Source: an uncultured Eubacteriales bacterium (GTDB taxonomy: Bacteria > Bacillota > Clostridia > Peptostreptococcales > Anaerovoracaceae). Taken from it: 20,394 nt of DNA. The position numbers and the translations under genes were made by a program. The DNA is taken from contig CACXCQ010000003.1 of assembly GCA_902766185.1 (NCBI GenBank), positions 1 through 20,394 of the forward strand, given 5' to 3'. Position 1 is the stretch's first letter. Every line of letters starts with the position of its first letter. The notes under the pieces were generated by a model. The model ran no database searches and had not been told where the DNA came from. It saw nothing but the letters and a program-made list of their open reading frames with translations. Below are positions 1-7,373 of this stretch, in pieces.

Positions 1-663
1 AACGAGATCCGAAGGATCCTGCTCACCGCCTCCGGCGGCCCCTTCCGCGGATACAGCCGGGAAGAGCTGCTGCAGGTGAGCCGGGAGCAGGCGCTGAAGC
101 ACCCCAACTGGTCCATGGGGGCGAAGATCACCATCGATTCCGCCACCATGATGAACAAGGGCCTGGAGGTCATCGAAGCAAGATGGCTCTTCCACGTGCC
201 TCTGGAGAAGATCCAGGTCGTGGTGCACCCCCAGAGCGTGCTCCATTCTGCCGTGGAATACGCCGACGGATCCATCATCGGACAGTTGGGAAATCCCGAC
301 ATGCGGGTTCCCATCGCTTACGCCTTCAGCTACCCGAGACGTCTTCCCATGACCGGCACCATGCAGCCTCTGGACATCTTCTCCTGCGGTGAGCTCACCT
401 TTGAGAAGATGGACGAGACCGTCTTCCGTACGGTGGGACTGGCCTATGAGGCGAGCCGCAGGGGCGGGACGTATCCGGTGGCACTGAACGCGGCCAACGA
501 AGTGCTGGTGGCGGCATTTCTCGACGGAAGGATCAGATTCCACCAGATCCAGGATATTCTCGAAGATATCCTGCAGCAGCACCAGCCTTTGCCGGGACTC
601 AGCCTGGAAGAAATACTGGAGACCGACGCCCTGGTTCGGGCGGCGGCGGAGGAACATATATGA
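1..663 (+). CDS. dxr: 1-deoxy-D-xylulose 5-phosphate reductoisomerase, C-terminal part (5' end outside window)
   Basis: This enzyme makes 2-C-methyl-D-erythritol 4-phosphate from DXP using NADPH, the first committed step of the MEP isoprenoid pathway in the cytoplasm. The frame is open from base 1 and ends at TGA 661-663, so about 220 codons are visible of a family length near 390. The N-terminal NADPH-binding Rossmann domain and the metal-binding DxE motif lie upstream of the window. The visible part holds the substrate loop TASGGPFRG near the start, the hallmark DSATMMNKGLEVIEA segment with the conserved Asn, Lys and Glu of the active site, the HPQSVLHS segment and the QLGNPDMRVPIAYA segment. 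The C-terminal helical domain follows. The stop overlaps the start of rseP in ATGA, which suggests translational coupling. Identity is secure; only the 5' boundary is missing. Confidence 0.97.
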   Translation, partial: NEIRRILLTASGGPFRGYSREELLQVSREQALKHPNWSMGAKITIDSATMMNKGLEVIEARWLFHVPLEKIQVVVHPQSVLHSAVEYADGSIIGQLGNPDMRVPIAYAFSYPRRLPMTGTMQPLDIFSCGELTFEKMDETVFRTVGLAYEASRRGGTYPVALNAANEVLVAAFLDGRIRFHQIQDILEDILQQHQPLPGLSLEEILETDALVRAAAEEHI

Positions 664-1670
664 CCATCATTTACGCAATACTGATCTTTTGTCTGCTGAT
701 CTTCGTGCACGAATTCGGCCATTTTATCACGGCCAAAGCCTGTGGAGTCAAGGTCAACGAATTCGCCATCGGCATGGGACCGGCATTCTATAAAAAACAG
801 AAGGGGGAGACCCTCTACGCCCTGCGCGTATTTCCCATAGGCGGATACTGCGCCATGGAAGGAGAAGATGAGGATTCAGAAGACCCCAGAGCTTTCAACA
901 ACCAGCCTGCCTGGCAGAGGGCCATCGTTCTGGCCGCCGGCTCCCTGATGAACCTTCTGACCTGCGTCGTGCTGCTGATCATCATCGCCTTCATCGCGGG
1001 GCAGGCGACAACCACGCTTGACAAGGTGGAGCCGGGCTCGGCGGCAGATAAGGCCGGGCTGCTGGCGGGCGACCAGATCGTCATGATCGATGACCAGAAG
1101 GTGGATGAATGGAACGACATCATTCAGGACATCGGATACACGAAGGAAGATGAAGTGGAGATCACCGTCCTGCGCGATGGTGAGGAGACACAGATCGCCG
1201 TAAAGCCGGAATACAACGAAGAGCAGAAGCGGAACATGATCGGCATCACCCCGACCACGGAGCGCCATTTCTTCCCGTCCATCGGGGCAGGGATAAAGAA
1301 CACCGGAAGCATGACGGTGATGATGTACACGACCCTGAAACAGCTGTTCACCGGCGAAGTGTCCGTCAAGGAGCTGTCCGGTCCGGTGGGCATCGTCTAC
1401 GCGGTGAACGTCACAGCGAAATCCGGAGCCATATACGTGGTCTATCTGGCGGCGCTGCTGAGCCTGAATCTGGCCATCATCAACCTTCTGCCGCTGCCGG
1501 CGCTGGACGGAGGCAGGCTGCTGTTCCTGGTGATCCGCAAGATCACGGGAAAACGGGTGACGGACGAGATGGAGGGAAGGATCCATTTTATCGGGATCAT
1601 GCTGCTCTTCATGCTCATGATCTACGTCACCTTCAACGATGTGATCCGGTTCATCGTACCCATTTTCTGA
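660..1670 (+). CDS. rseP: RseP/RasP-type membrane site-2 zinc metalloprotease with PDZ domain
   Basis: An intramembrane protease that cleaves anti-sigma factors and leftover signal peptides within the membrane. The 336-residue length is usual for Gram-positive members with one PDZ domain. The first membrane segment holds the zinc-binding HEFGH motif at residues 17-21. A PDZ domain lies at about residues 105-185, including the GSAADKAGL ligand-binding loop. The third membrane segment carries NLLPLPALDGGR, which supplies the third zinc ligand, and a last hydrophobic helix lies near the C-terminus. The ATG overlaps the dxr stop (ATGA), and a GGAGG at 648-652 sits 7 bases upstream, so this start is well supported. 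The position between dxr and ispG is the usual Clostridia order. The symbol rasP is used in Bacillus. Confidence 0.95.
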   Translation: MTIIYAILIFCLLIFVHEFGHFITAKACGVKVNEFAIGMGPAFYKKQKGETLYALRVFPIGGYCAMEGEDEDSEDPRAFNNQPAWQRAIVLAAGSLMNLLTCVVLLIIIAFIAGQATTTLDKVEPGSAADKAGLLAGDQIVMIDDQKVDEWNDIIQDIGYTKEDEVEITVLRDGEETQIAVKPEYNEEQKRNMIGITPTTERHFFPSIGAGIKNTGSMTVMMYTTLKQLFTGEVSVKELSGPVGIVYAVNVTAKSGAIYVVYLAALLSLNLAIINLLPLPALDGGRLLFLVIRKITGKRVTDEMEGRIHFIGIMLLFMLMIYVTFNDVIRFIVPIF

Positions 1671-1709
1671 TCCCGGCCATATACCGGCGAGAATCACGGA
1701 GAATAACCT

Positions 1710-2825
1710 ATGAAAAGACAGGTCAACTGCGGCGGAGTACTGATCGGCGGCAACGCTCCCATCAGCATCCAGTCCATGACAAATACGAAGACGGCGGACG
1801 TTTCCGCCACCCTTCGTCAGATCGACGAGCTGACGGAAGCGGGCTGCGAGATCATCCGGCTCGCTGTGCCTGACATGGATGCGGCAGCGGCCCTGAAGCA
1901 GATCAAAAGCAGGGCCCGGATCCCCGTAGTGGCGGATATCCACTTCGATTACCGTCTGGCCCTGGCGGCCATGGAATCCGGCGCGGACAAGATCCGGATC
2001 AATCCCGGCAATATCGGCGACAGGGAGAACGTCCGTAAGGTTGCGGAGATGGCCAAAGCCTGCGGGATCCCCATCCGGGTAGGCGTGAATTCCGGTTCCC
2101 TGGAGAAGGATATCCTGAAGCAATACGGCGGCGTAACAGCGCAGGGCCTCGCGGAGAGCGCTCTGCGGAACGTCCGCATCCTGGAGGAAATGGATTTTGA
2201 GGACATTGTGATCTCTCTGAAATCCTCCAACGTTCAGATGAACGATGCGGCCTACCGGATCGTCCATGAGAAGAGCGATCATCCTCTGCACATCGGTGTC
2301 ACGGAGGCGGGGACCCCGGCCCGGGGAAGGACGAAGTCCGCGGCAGGCATCGGCGCGCTGCTGCTTGCCGGCATCGGAGACACTATGAGGGTCTCTCTGA
2401 CGGCGGACCCGGTGCAGGAGGTGCTGTTCGCCAGAGAACTTCTGGACGTGCTGGACATACGCAAATCCGGCATCGAGATCGTATCCTGCCCGACTTGCGG
2501 CAGAACAGAGGTGGATCTGGAGAAGATCATCGCCCAGGTGGAGCAGGGGCTGGAGCCCCTCAAGCGAAAGCTGGAAGCTGCGGCAAAGGCAGGCGCACCC
2601 GGCGGAGAGGATGCTCACCTGAAGATCGCGGTCATGGGATGCGTGGTCAACGGTCCCGGAGAAGCCAGGGAAGCCGATATCGGCGTAGCCTGCGGCAAAG
2701 GGAAGGGCGTTCTGATCGCCGGAGGGGAGATCCTGCAGCAGGTGTCCGAGGAAGAGATCACCGGAGCACTGATCCGGCTTGCGGAGAAGACAGCCGGGGA
2801 AAGATACGGTATTGACATAATATAG
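1710..2825 (+). CDS. ispG: 4-hydroxy-3-methylbut-2-enyl diphosphate synthase (flavodoxin/ferredoxin-type)
   Basis: IspG (GcpE) performs the penultimate step of the MEP pathway, the reductive ring opening of MEcPP to HMBPP, with a [4Fe-4S] cluster. The protein has 371 residues, a typical bacterial length. The N-terminal TIM barrel begins with the family signature GGNAPISIQSMTNT at residues 13-26. The C-terminal cluster domain holds C260 and C263 (SCPTCGRTE), C311 and E318 (GCVVNGPGE), matching the three cysteines and one glutamate that bind the cluster. A short Ala/Gly-rich insertion at about residues 289-301 lies between the two cysteine motifs. A GGAG at about 1699-1702 precedes the ATG by about 8 bases. 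The last codons overlap a TTGACA hexamer that may belong to the polC promoter. Confidence 0.97.
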   Translation: MKRQVNCGGVLIGGNAPISIQSMTNTKTADVSATLRQIDELTEAGCEIIRLAVPDMDAAAALKQIKSRARIPVVADIHFDYRLALAAMESGADKIRINPGNIGDRENVRKVAEMAKACGIPIRVGVNSGSLEKDILKQYGGVTAQGLAESALRNVRILEEMDFEDIVISLKSSNVQMNDAAYRIVHEKSDHPLHIGVTEAGTPARGRTKSAAGIGALLLAGIGDTMRVSLTADPVQEVLFARELLDVLDIRKSGIEIVSCPTCGRTEVDLEKIIAQVEQGLEPLKRKLEAAAKAGAPGGEDAHLKIAVMGCVVNGPGEAREADIGVACGKGKGVLIAGGEILQQVSEEEITGALIRLAEKTAGERYGIDII

Positions 2826-2838
2826 TTTTCGTTATATC
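2812..2838 (+). promoter_or_regulatory. Candidate polC promoter that would give a leaderless transcript
   Basis: TTGACA lies at 2812-2817, inside the last codons of ispG, and TATATC at 2833-2838 with a 15-base spacer, shorter than the ideal 17. TATCGC at 2835-2840 would give 17 but is a poorer -10. With TATATC as -10, transcription would start near 2845, one base before the polC ATG at 2846. The bases before the ATG (cgcgcaac) contain no Shine-Dalgarno sequence. An alternative -10, TATAGT at 2821-2826, has no good -35 and would also give a very short leader. Confidence 0.4.
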
Positions 2839-2845
2839 GCGCAAC

Positions 2846-5800
2846 ATGAAAAAAACACTCATCGAATCCATACAATTTGACCAGTACGAGAACTGCCATC
2901 CGGAGGATATCCGTTCCGAGGTTCGCGGCGCGGTCCTGTCCAGAGACGGCAGGGTGCTTCATCTGGACATTCTGCTGAATCTCATTCTGTCGGCAGAGGA
3001 GCTGGAGACATTCCGCAGCCTGCTGTTGAAGAAACTCCCTGGCGTGAAGCAGGTGGACGTCCGCATCGAGACCAAGGATGCCCTCAATGAAGCCCAGCTC
3101 GCCAGAGAGGCCCAGGAGAGAGCGGCCAGAGCAGCCGCCAAGGCGGAAGGCTATGACGACAGCTACCTGGGCAGCTTCGCCACGGAAGGCTTCCCCGCAG
3201 CCAGTGGAAACGGGGGAGCGCCGGCCGGCGCAAATGGCGGAAATGGAAGCCCGGCTCCCAACGGGAAGGCCAATGGAAGAAAAGGAGGCCGCCGGCGCAG
3301 AAAATTCGTTCCCGCCAAGGGTGATCTCATCATGGGGGATCCTGTCAGCAAGCCCATCACACAACTATCCGATGTCCATTCGGAGAGCGGCGTGGTCGCC
3401 GTGGAGGGGGAACTGTTTCATCTCGAAAGCCGGACGACGAAGAACGACAGCAAGATGGTCACCATGTTCATCACGGACAAGAGGACCAGCCTTTGCGTGA
3501 AATCCTTCGTGGTCAACGAGAAATGGGACGAGATCGAGGCCATGCTGTCCGATGGAGACGGGGTGCGGATCCAGGGGCAGGCCCAGTGGGACAGATTCCT
3601 GAACTGCGACATCGTCATGGCGGACACCATCCAGCGCATCGAGATCGCCCGCCGCATGGACACGGCTCCCCGCAAGCGCGTGGAGCTGCACGCCCACACG
3701 AAGATGAGCGCCATGGACGGGCTCAACGACGTCAAATACCTGGTGCGGACGGCGGAGAAATGGGGTCATCCCGCGGTGGCCATCACCGACCACGGCGTGG
3801 TGCAGGCTTTTCCGGACGCCTCCCACGCGGGAAAGGACATCAAGATCCTGTACGGCTGTGAGGGCTATCTTCTGGATGACCGCGACCTGATCCTGCCGGA
3901 CGGCAGCATCGATTACAAGAACGGAACCACGAACCACGTGATCCTTTTCGCGAAGAACCGGAAGGGGCTGCAGAACCTGTATGAGCTGGTATCTCTGTCC
4001 CATCTGGATTATTTCTATAAAAAGCCCCGGCTGCCCAGATCCGTCATCGAGCAGTACCGGGAGGGGCTGATCATCGGCTCCGCCTGCGTGATGGGCGAGA
4101 TCTATCAGGCCGTCCTGCAGGGAAAAGATGAAGAAGAAATGCAGCGTCTGGTGGAGTTTTACGATTATCTGGAGATCCAGCCGCTGATCAACAACCGGTT
4201 TCTCATCGATGGGAAGACCATCCGGGGAGACGAGGACCTGATGGAGATGAACCGTCAGATCATCGACCTGGGAAGCCGCTACGGCAAGCCTGTGGTGGCC
4301 ACTTGTGACGCCCATTACTTCGACGATGAGGACGCACTGTACCGCAGGATACTCATGGCCGGGCAGGGCTTCAAGGACGTCGAAGGCGATGAGGGCCTGT
4401 ATTTCCGCACCACGGATGAGATGCTGGAGGAGTTCGCCTACCTCGGGGAAGAGCTTGCCCAGCAGGTGGTCATCGACAACACCAACCTCATTGCGGATAT
4501 GATCGAGCCCATGATGCCAGTGCCCGAAGGCAAATTCCCGCCCAAGATCGAAGGGGCGGAGGAGGCGCTGCAGACCGCCTGCGCGGAGCGGGCCGCCGCC
4601 ATGTACGGGGATCCGCTTCCCGAGGAGATCGCCAAAAGGCTGGACAAGGAGCTGAGCTCCATCATCGAAAACGGATACGCGGTCATGTACCGGTCGGCGG
4701 AGATGCTGGTCAAGAAGTCCCTGTCCGACGGGTATCTGGTTGGCTCCAGAGGTTCGGTCGGCTCATCATTCGCCGCCACCATGTCCGGGATCACCGAGGT
4801 GAACCCGCTGCCGCCCCATTATCTGTGCCCGAAGTGCAAGCACCTGGAGTGGGGCGACCTGCAGGAGTACGACTGCGGCGTGGATATGCCGGACAAGAAC
4901 TGCCCGGAATGCGGCACCCCCTATGATAAGGAAGGGTTCAATATTCCGTTTGAGACATTCCTGGGGTTCAACGCCAACAAAGAGCCTGACATCGACCTGA
5001 ACTTCGCCGGTGAATACCAGGGCACGGCCCAGAAGTACGTGGAGGAGATCTTTGGACCGGAGAACGTGTTCAAGGCCGGGACCATCGGCACCATCAAGGA
5101 TAAGACGGCCTACGGATTCGTGGCGAAATACTTTGAGGAGAGGGGAGTGCCGGTGAACCAGTTCGAGAAGGACCGGCTGACCCACTGCTGCGAGGGCGTG
5201 CGGCGCACATCCGGCCAGCATCCGGGCGGTGTCATTATCGTACCCCGGGGGCATCGGATCACCGAGTTCTGCCCGGTGCAGCATCCGGCAAACGATGTGA
5301 ATTCGGACATCATCACCACACACTTCGATTATCACTCCATCGACCAGAACCTGCTGAAGCTGGACATCCTGGGACACGATGCTCCCTCTATGATCCGTCA
5401 GCTGCAGGACATGACGGGGATCGATCCTATGGATGTACCCCTGAAGGATGAGCGGGTCATGTCCATCTTTACCGGGATCGGCGGTCTGAACATACAGGAT
5501 CAGGATTATCCGTTCTCCCACGGATCCTACGGCATCCCGGAATTCGGAACGAAATTCGTCCGGCAGATGCTGGACGATATCCAGCCCACTTCCTTTGAAG
5601 AGCTGGTCCGGATATCCGGTCTGTCCCACGGTACAGACGTATGGCTGGGCAACGCCCAGGACATCGTCGTCAACGGCATCGCCACCATGAAGGAGGCCAT
5701 CGCCACCCGTGACGACATCATGAACTATCTGCGCAAGAAAGGCCTGCCCAACTCCGATGCCTTCACCATCATGGAAAAGGTCAGGAAGGGAAAGGGCCTC

Positions 5801-6412
5801 ACCGAGGAACAGGAGCTTGAGATGCGTGAGTATGATGTTCCGGACTGGTACATCGAGTCCTGCAAGAAGATCAAGTACATGTTCCCCCGGGCCCATGCGG
5901 TGGCCTACTGCATGATGTCCATGCGGATCGCCTGGTTCAAGGTCTACTATCCGGTGGAATTCTATGCGGTATGGTTTACCGCCAAGGTGGCGAACTTCGA
6001 TGAGAAGGTGATGCTCCGGGGTCAGCGGGCCATCGAGGAACGCATGGAGGAGATCATCAGAAAAGGCAAGGACGCTTCCGCAAAAGAACAGGATGACATA
6101 CCAGTTCTGGAGCTGGCCTGTGAGATGTGTGCCAGAGGATACGAATTCGCCCCGGCAAGACTTGGCATTTCGGACGCGGTGAAGTTCAAGGCTCACGACG
6201 GCAAGGTGCTGCTGCCCTTTGTGGCCATCAGCGGAATGGGCGAGGGAGCAGCCAGAGCCTTTGCGGCGGGATACGATGAGCGGCCCTACGAGACCGTAGA
6301 GGACGTCGCCGACCGGGGCAGGGTGAACAAGTCGGCCATCGAGGAGCTGCGGGAACACGGTGTGCTGGAAGGCCTGCCGGAGACCGCGCAGATATCCTTT
6401 TTCCAGATGTAA
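2846..6412 (+). CDS. polC: DNA polymerase III alpha subunit, PolC type, lacking the 3'-5' exonuclease domain
   Basis: Replicative DNA polymerase of low-GC Gram-positive type, acting at the fork with the beta clamp. It is 1188 residues, against about 1430 for well-known PolC. Order seen: a short N-terminal domain (1-100); a Gly/Asn/Ala-rich linker ending in an Arg/Lys block (about 103-153); an OB-fold domain (about 175-268); the first half of the PHP domain (RVELHAHTKMSAMDG from 278, ITDHGVVQ 313-320, ILYGCEGYLLDD 334-345); then only residues 346-362 before the PHP resumes at NHVILFAKNRKGLQNLYELVSLSH (363-386). In other PolC proteins a DEDD exonuclease of about 180-200 residues sits at this junction; no ETTGL-like exonuclease motif is present anywhere. 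The zinc module is C661/C664 with C686/C689. Palm aspartates D715 and D717 (PDIDLNF) and the C-terminal PolC domains are intact. There is no frameshift, so the deletion is in frame. No Shine-Dalgarno site precedes the ATG. Confidence 0.96.
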   Translation: MKKTLIESIQFDQYENCHPEDIRSEVRGAVLSRDGRVLHLDILLNLILSAEELETFRSLLLKKLPGVKQVDVRIETKDALNEAQLAREAQERAARAAAKAEGYDDSYLGSFATEGFPAASGNGGAPAGANGGNGSPAPNGKANGRKGGRRRRKFVPAKGDLIMGDPVSKPITQLSDVHSESGVVAVEGELFHLESRTTKNDSKMVTMFITDKRTSLCVKSFVVNEKWDEIEAMLSDGDGVRIQGQAQWDRFLNCDIVMADTIQRIEIARRMDTAPRKRVELHAHTKMSAMDGLNDVKYLVRTAEKWGHPAVAITDHGVVQAFPDASHAGKDIKILYGCEGYLLDDRDLILPDGSIDYKNGTTNHVILFAKNRKGLQNLYELVSLSHLDYFYKKPRLPRSVIEQYREGLIIGSACVMGEIYQAVLQGKDEEEMQRLVEFYDYLEIQPLINNRFLIDGKTIRGDEDLMEMNRQIIDLGSRYGKPVVATCDAHYFDDEDALYRRILMAGQGFKDVEGDEGLYFRTTDEMLEEFAYLGEELAQQVVIDNTNLIADMIEPMMPVPEGKFPPKIEGAEEALQTACAERAAAMYGDPLPEEIAKRLDKELSSIIENGYAVMYRSAEMLVKKSLSDGYLVGSRGSVGSSFAATMSGITEVNPLPPHYLCPKCKHLEWGDLQEYDCGVDMPDKNCPECGTPYDKEGFNIPFETFLGFNANKEPDIDLNFAGEYQGTAQKYVEEIFGPENVFKAGTIGTIKDKTAYGFVAKYFEERGVPVNQFEKDRLTHCCEGVRRTSGQHPGGVIIVPRGHRITEFCPVQHPANDVNSDIITTHFDYHSIDQNLLKLDILGHDAPSMIRQLQDMTGIDPMDVPLKDERVMSIFTGIGGLNIQDQDYPFSHGSYGIPEFGTKFVRQMLDDIQPTSFEELVRISGLSHGTDVWLGNAQDIVVNGIATMKEAIATRDDIMNYLRKKGLPNSDAFTIMEKVRKGKGLTEEQELEMREYDVPDWYIESCKKIKYMFPRAHAVAYCMMSMRIAWFKVYYPVEFYAVWFTAKVANFDEKVMLRGQRAIEERMEEIIRKGKDASAKEQDDIPVLELACEMCARGYEFAPARLGISDAVKFKAHDGKVLLPFVAISGMGEGAARAFAAGYDERPYETVEDVADRGRVNKSAIEELREHGVLEGLPETAQISFFQM

Positions 6413-6420
6413 AAAAATGC

Positions 6421-6449
6421 TTTACAAGCACCTGGTTTTGTTGTATCAT
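6421..6449 (+). promoter_or_regulatory. Sigma-A-type promoter of the rplU-rpmA operon
   Basis: TTTACA at 6421-6426 and TATCAT at 6444-6449 are separated by exactly 17 bases. The promoter begins 9 bases after the polC stop. Transcription would start near 6456, leaving a leader of about 90 bases before rplU. Confidence 0.75.
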
Positions 6450-6455
6450 AACTGG

Positions 6456-6534
6456 GTATGAGCCGCGCTGAGATGGTTTTGCAAAGGGGTCCATCAGGGA
6501 ACCTGCCATTGAGGGCGAGACTGGATAGAGGAGG
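6456..6534 (+). promoter_or_regulatory. Structured leader of rplU, candidate L21 leader RNA
   Basis: The leader between the promoter and the rplU ribosome site can form a hairpin: CTG 6468-6470 plus ATGG 6473-6476 pair with CCATCAG 6491-6497, leaving a 2-base bulge. A conserved L21 leader motif is known upstream of rplU in many Firmicutes and is thought to bind L21 for autoregulation. I assign this by position and the visible stem; I could not test it against the covariance model. The ribosome site GGAGG at 6530-6534 lies 10 bases before the ATG. Confidence 0.5.
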
Positions 6535-6544
6535 AAAATAGTAA

Positions 6545-7018
6545 ATGTACGCAGTAATTGAGACAGGCGGTAAGCAGTACAGAGTGCAGAACGGTGATCA
6601 GATCTGTGTTGAGAAGCTGAACGTGGAGAACGGTGCAGCTGTCGTATTCGACAAGGTCCTGGTCTGCGGAGAAGGCGCTGACATCAAGGTCGGAGCTCCG
6701 TATCTGGAAGGCATTACCGTAGAAGGTGAAGCTGTAGAATCCGGTAAGGGCAAGAAGGTCGTTATCTTCAAGTACAAGGCCAAGAAGGACTACAGAAAGA
6801 AGCAGGGACACAGACAGCCCTATACTCTGGTTGAGATCACCGCTATTGCCGGTGTGAAGGCAGAGAAGAAGGAAGAAGTTCCGGCTGAGGCAGAAGAAGC
6901 AAAGGCTGAAGAAGCTCCGGCAGAAGAGCCTGCAGTCGTTGAAGAAGCAAAGGCAGAGGCTCCCGTTGAGGAAGCTCCCGCCGAGGAAGTTAAAGAAGAA
7001 AGCGAAGACGCAGAATAA
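6545..7018 (+). CDS. rplU: Large-subunit ribosomal protein L21 (bL21) with long acidic C-terminal tail
   Basis: L21 binds 23S rRNA in the large ribosomal subunit. Residues 1-102 are a complete L21, beginning MYAVIETGGKQYRVQNGD and including the conserved KYKAKKDYRKKQGHRQPYT segment at 77-94. The usual family length is about 100-105 residues, but this protein has 157. Residues 103-157 form a low-complexity tail of Glu, Ala, Pro and Lys with about 21 glutamates, arranged as near-repeats of EEAPAEE and AKAEE. The tail is in frame with no break and uses the same AGA-rich, GAA-rich codons as the rest. GGAGG 10 bases upstream supports the start. rpmA follows 31 bases downstream in the same operon. 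Confidence 0.95.
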   Translation: MYAVIETGGKQYRVQNGDQICVEKLNVENGAAVVFDKVLVCGEGADIKVGAPYLEGITVEGEAVESGKGKKVVIFKYKAKKDYRKKQGHRQPYTLVEITAIAGVKAEKKEEVPAEAEEAKAEEAPAEEPAVVEEAKAEAPVEEAPAEEVKEESEDAE

Positions 7019-7049
7019 GAACAGGACCAAATAAAGGAGGTGTCTGGAC

Positions 7050-7310
7050 ATGGCAAGTAAAAAAGGTGTAGGTAGCTCGAAGAACGGTCGTGATTCTGAG
7101 TCGAAACGGTTAGGCGTTAAGACAGGTGACGGTCAGTTCGTCAGCGCCGGCAGCATTCTTGTAAGACAGAGAGGAACCAAGTTCCATCCCGGCAACAACG
7201 TCGGTAAGGGTGGAGATGACACTCTGTTCACGAAGATCGACGGAACAGTCAAGTTCGAGAGATACGACAAGAAGAGAAAACAGGTCAGCGTTTACCCGAA
7301 GGAAGCGTAA
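7050..7310 (+). CDS. rpmA: Large-subunit ribosomal protein L27 (bL27), without the cleavable N-terminal extension
   Basis: L27 reaches toward the peptidyl-transferase centre with its N-terminal tail. The 86-residue protein starts [22 protein letters not shown] and contains the conserved [15 protein letters not shown] and GKGGDDTLF segments. In most Firmicutes L27 is made with an extension of about 9 residues (of the LRLDLQFF type) that the cysteine protease Prp removes. Here the ATG directly precedes the mature-type sequence. A perfect AAGGAGG at 7034-7040, 9 bases upstream, fixes this start, and the upstream codons in this frame do not encode such an extension. The gap from rplU is 31 bases, so no prp gene fits between them. 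Confidence 0.96.
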   Translation: MASKKGVGSSKNGRDSESKRLGVKTGDGQFVSAGSILVRQRGTKFHPGNNVGKGGDDTLFTKIDGTVKFERYDKKRKQVSVYPKEA

Positions 7311-7322
7311 AGTTATTAACCG

Positions 7323-7345
7323 GCCCCTGTCAGTCTGACAGGGGC
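7323..7345 (+). terminator. Stem-loop after rpmA, weak terminator or attenuator
   Basis: GCCCCTGTC (7323-7331) pairs perfectly with GACAGGGGC (7337-7345) around a 5-base loop; two further pairs are possible. The sequence after the stem, tcgattcatc, has few consecutive T residues, so termination may be partial and some transcription may continue into obgE 28 bases downstream. Confidence 0.6.
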
Positions 7346-7373
7346 TCGATTCATCTATAGGAGAATTATCGAA

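Noticed and set aside
876..2618. Open frame of about 580 codons on the minus strand across rseP and ispG
   Set aside because: It lies antisense to two clearly conserved genes; its product is rich in His, Arg and Asp without recognisable motifs. GC-rich codon patterns open such frames by chance.
4766..6358. Open frame of about 530 codons on the minus strand within polC
   Set aside because: Shadow of the polC codon pattern; no domain, no ribosome site, entirely inside a conserved gene.
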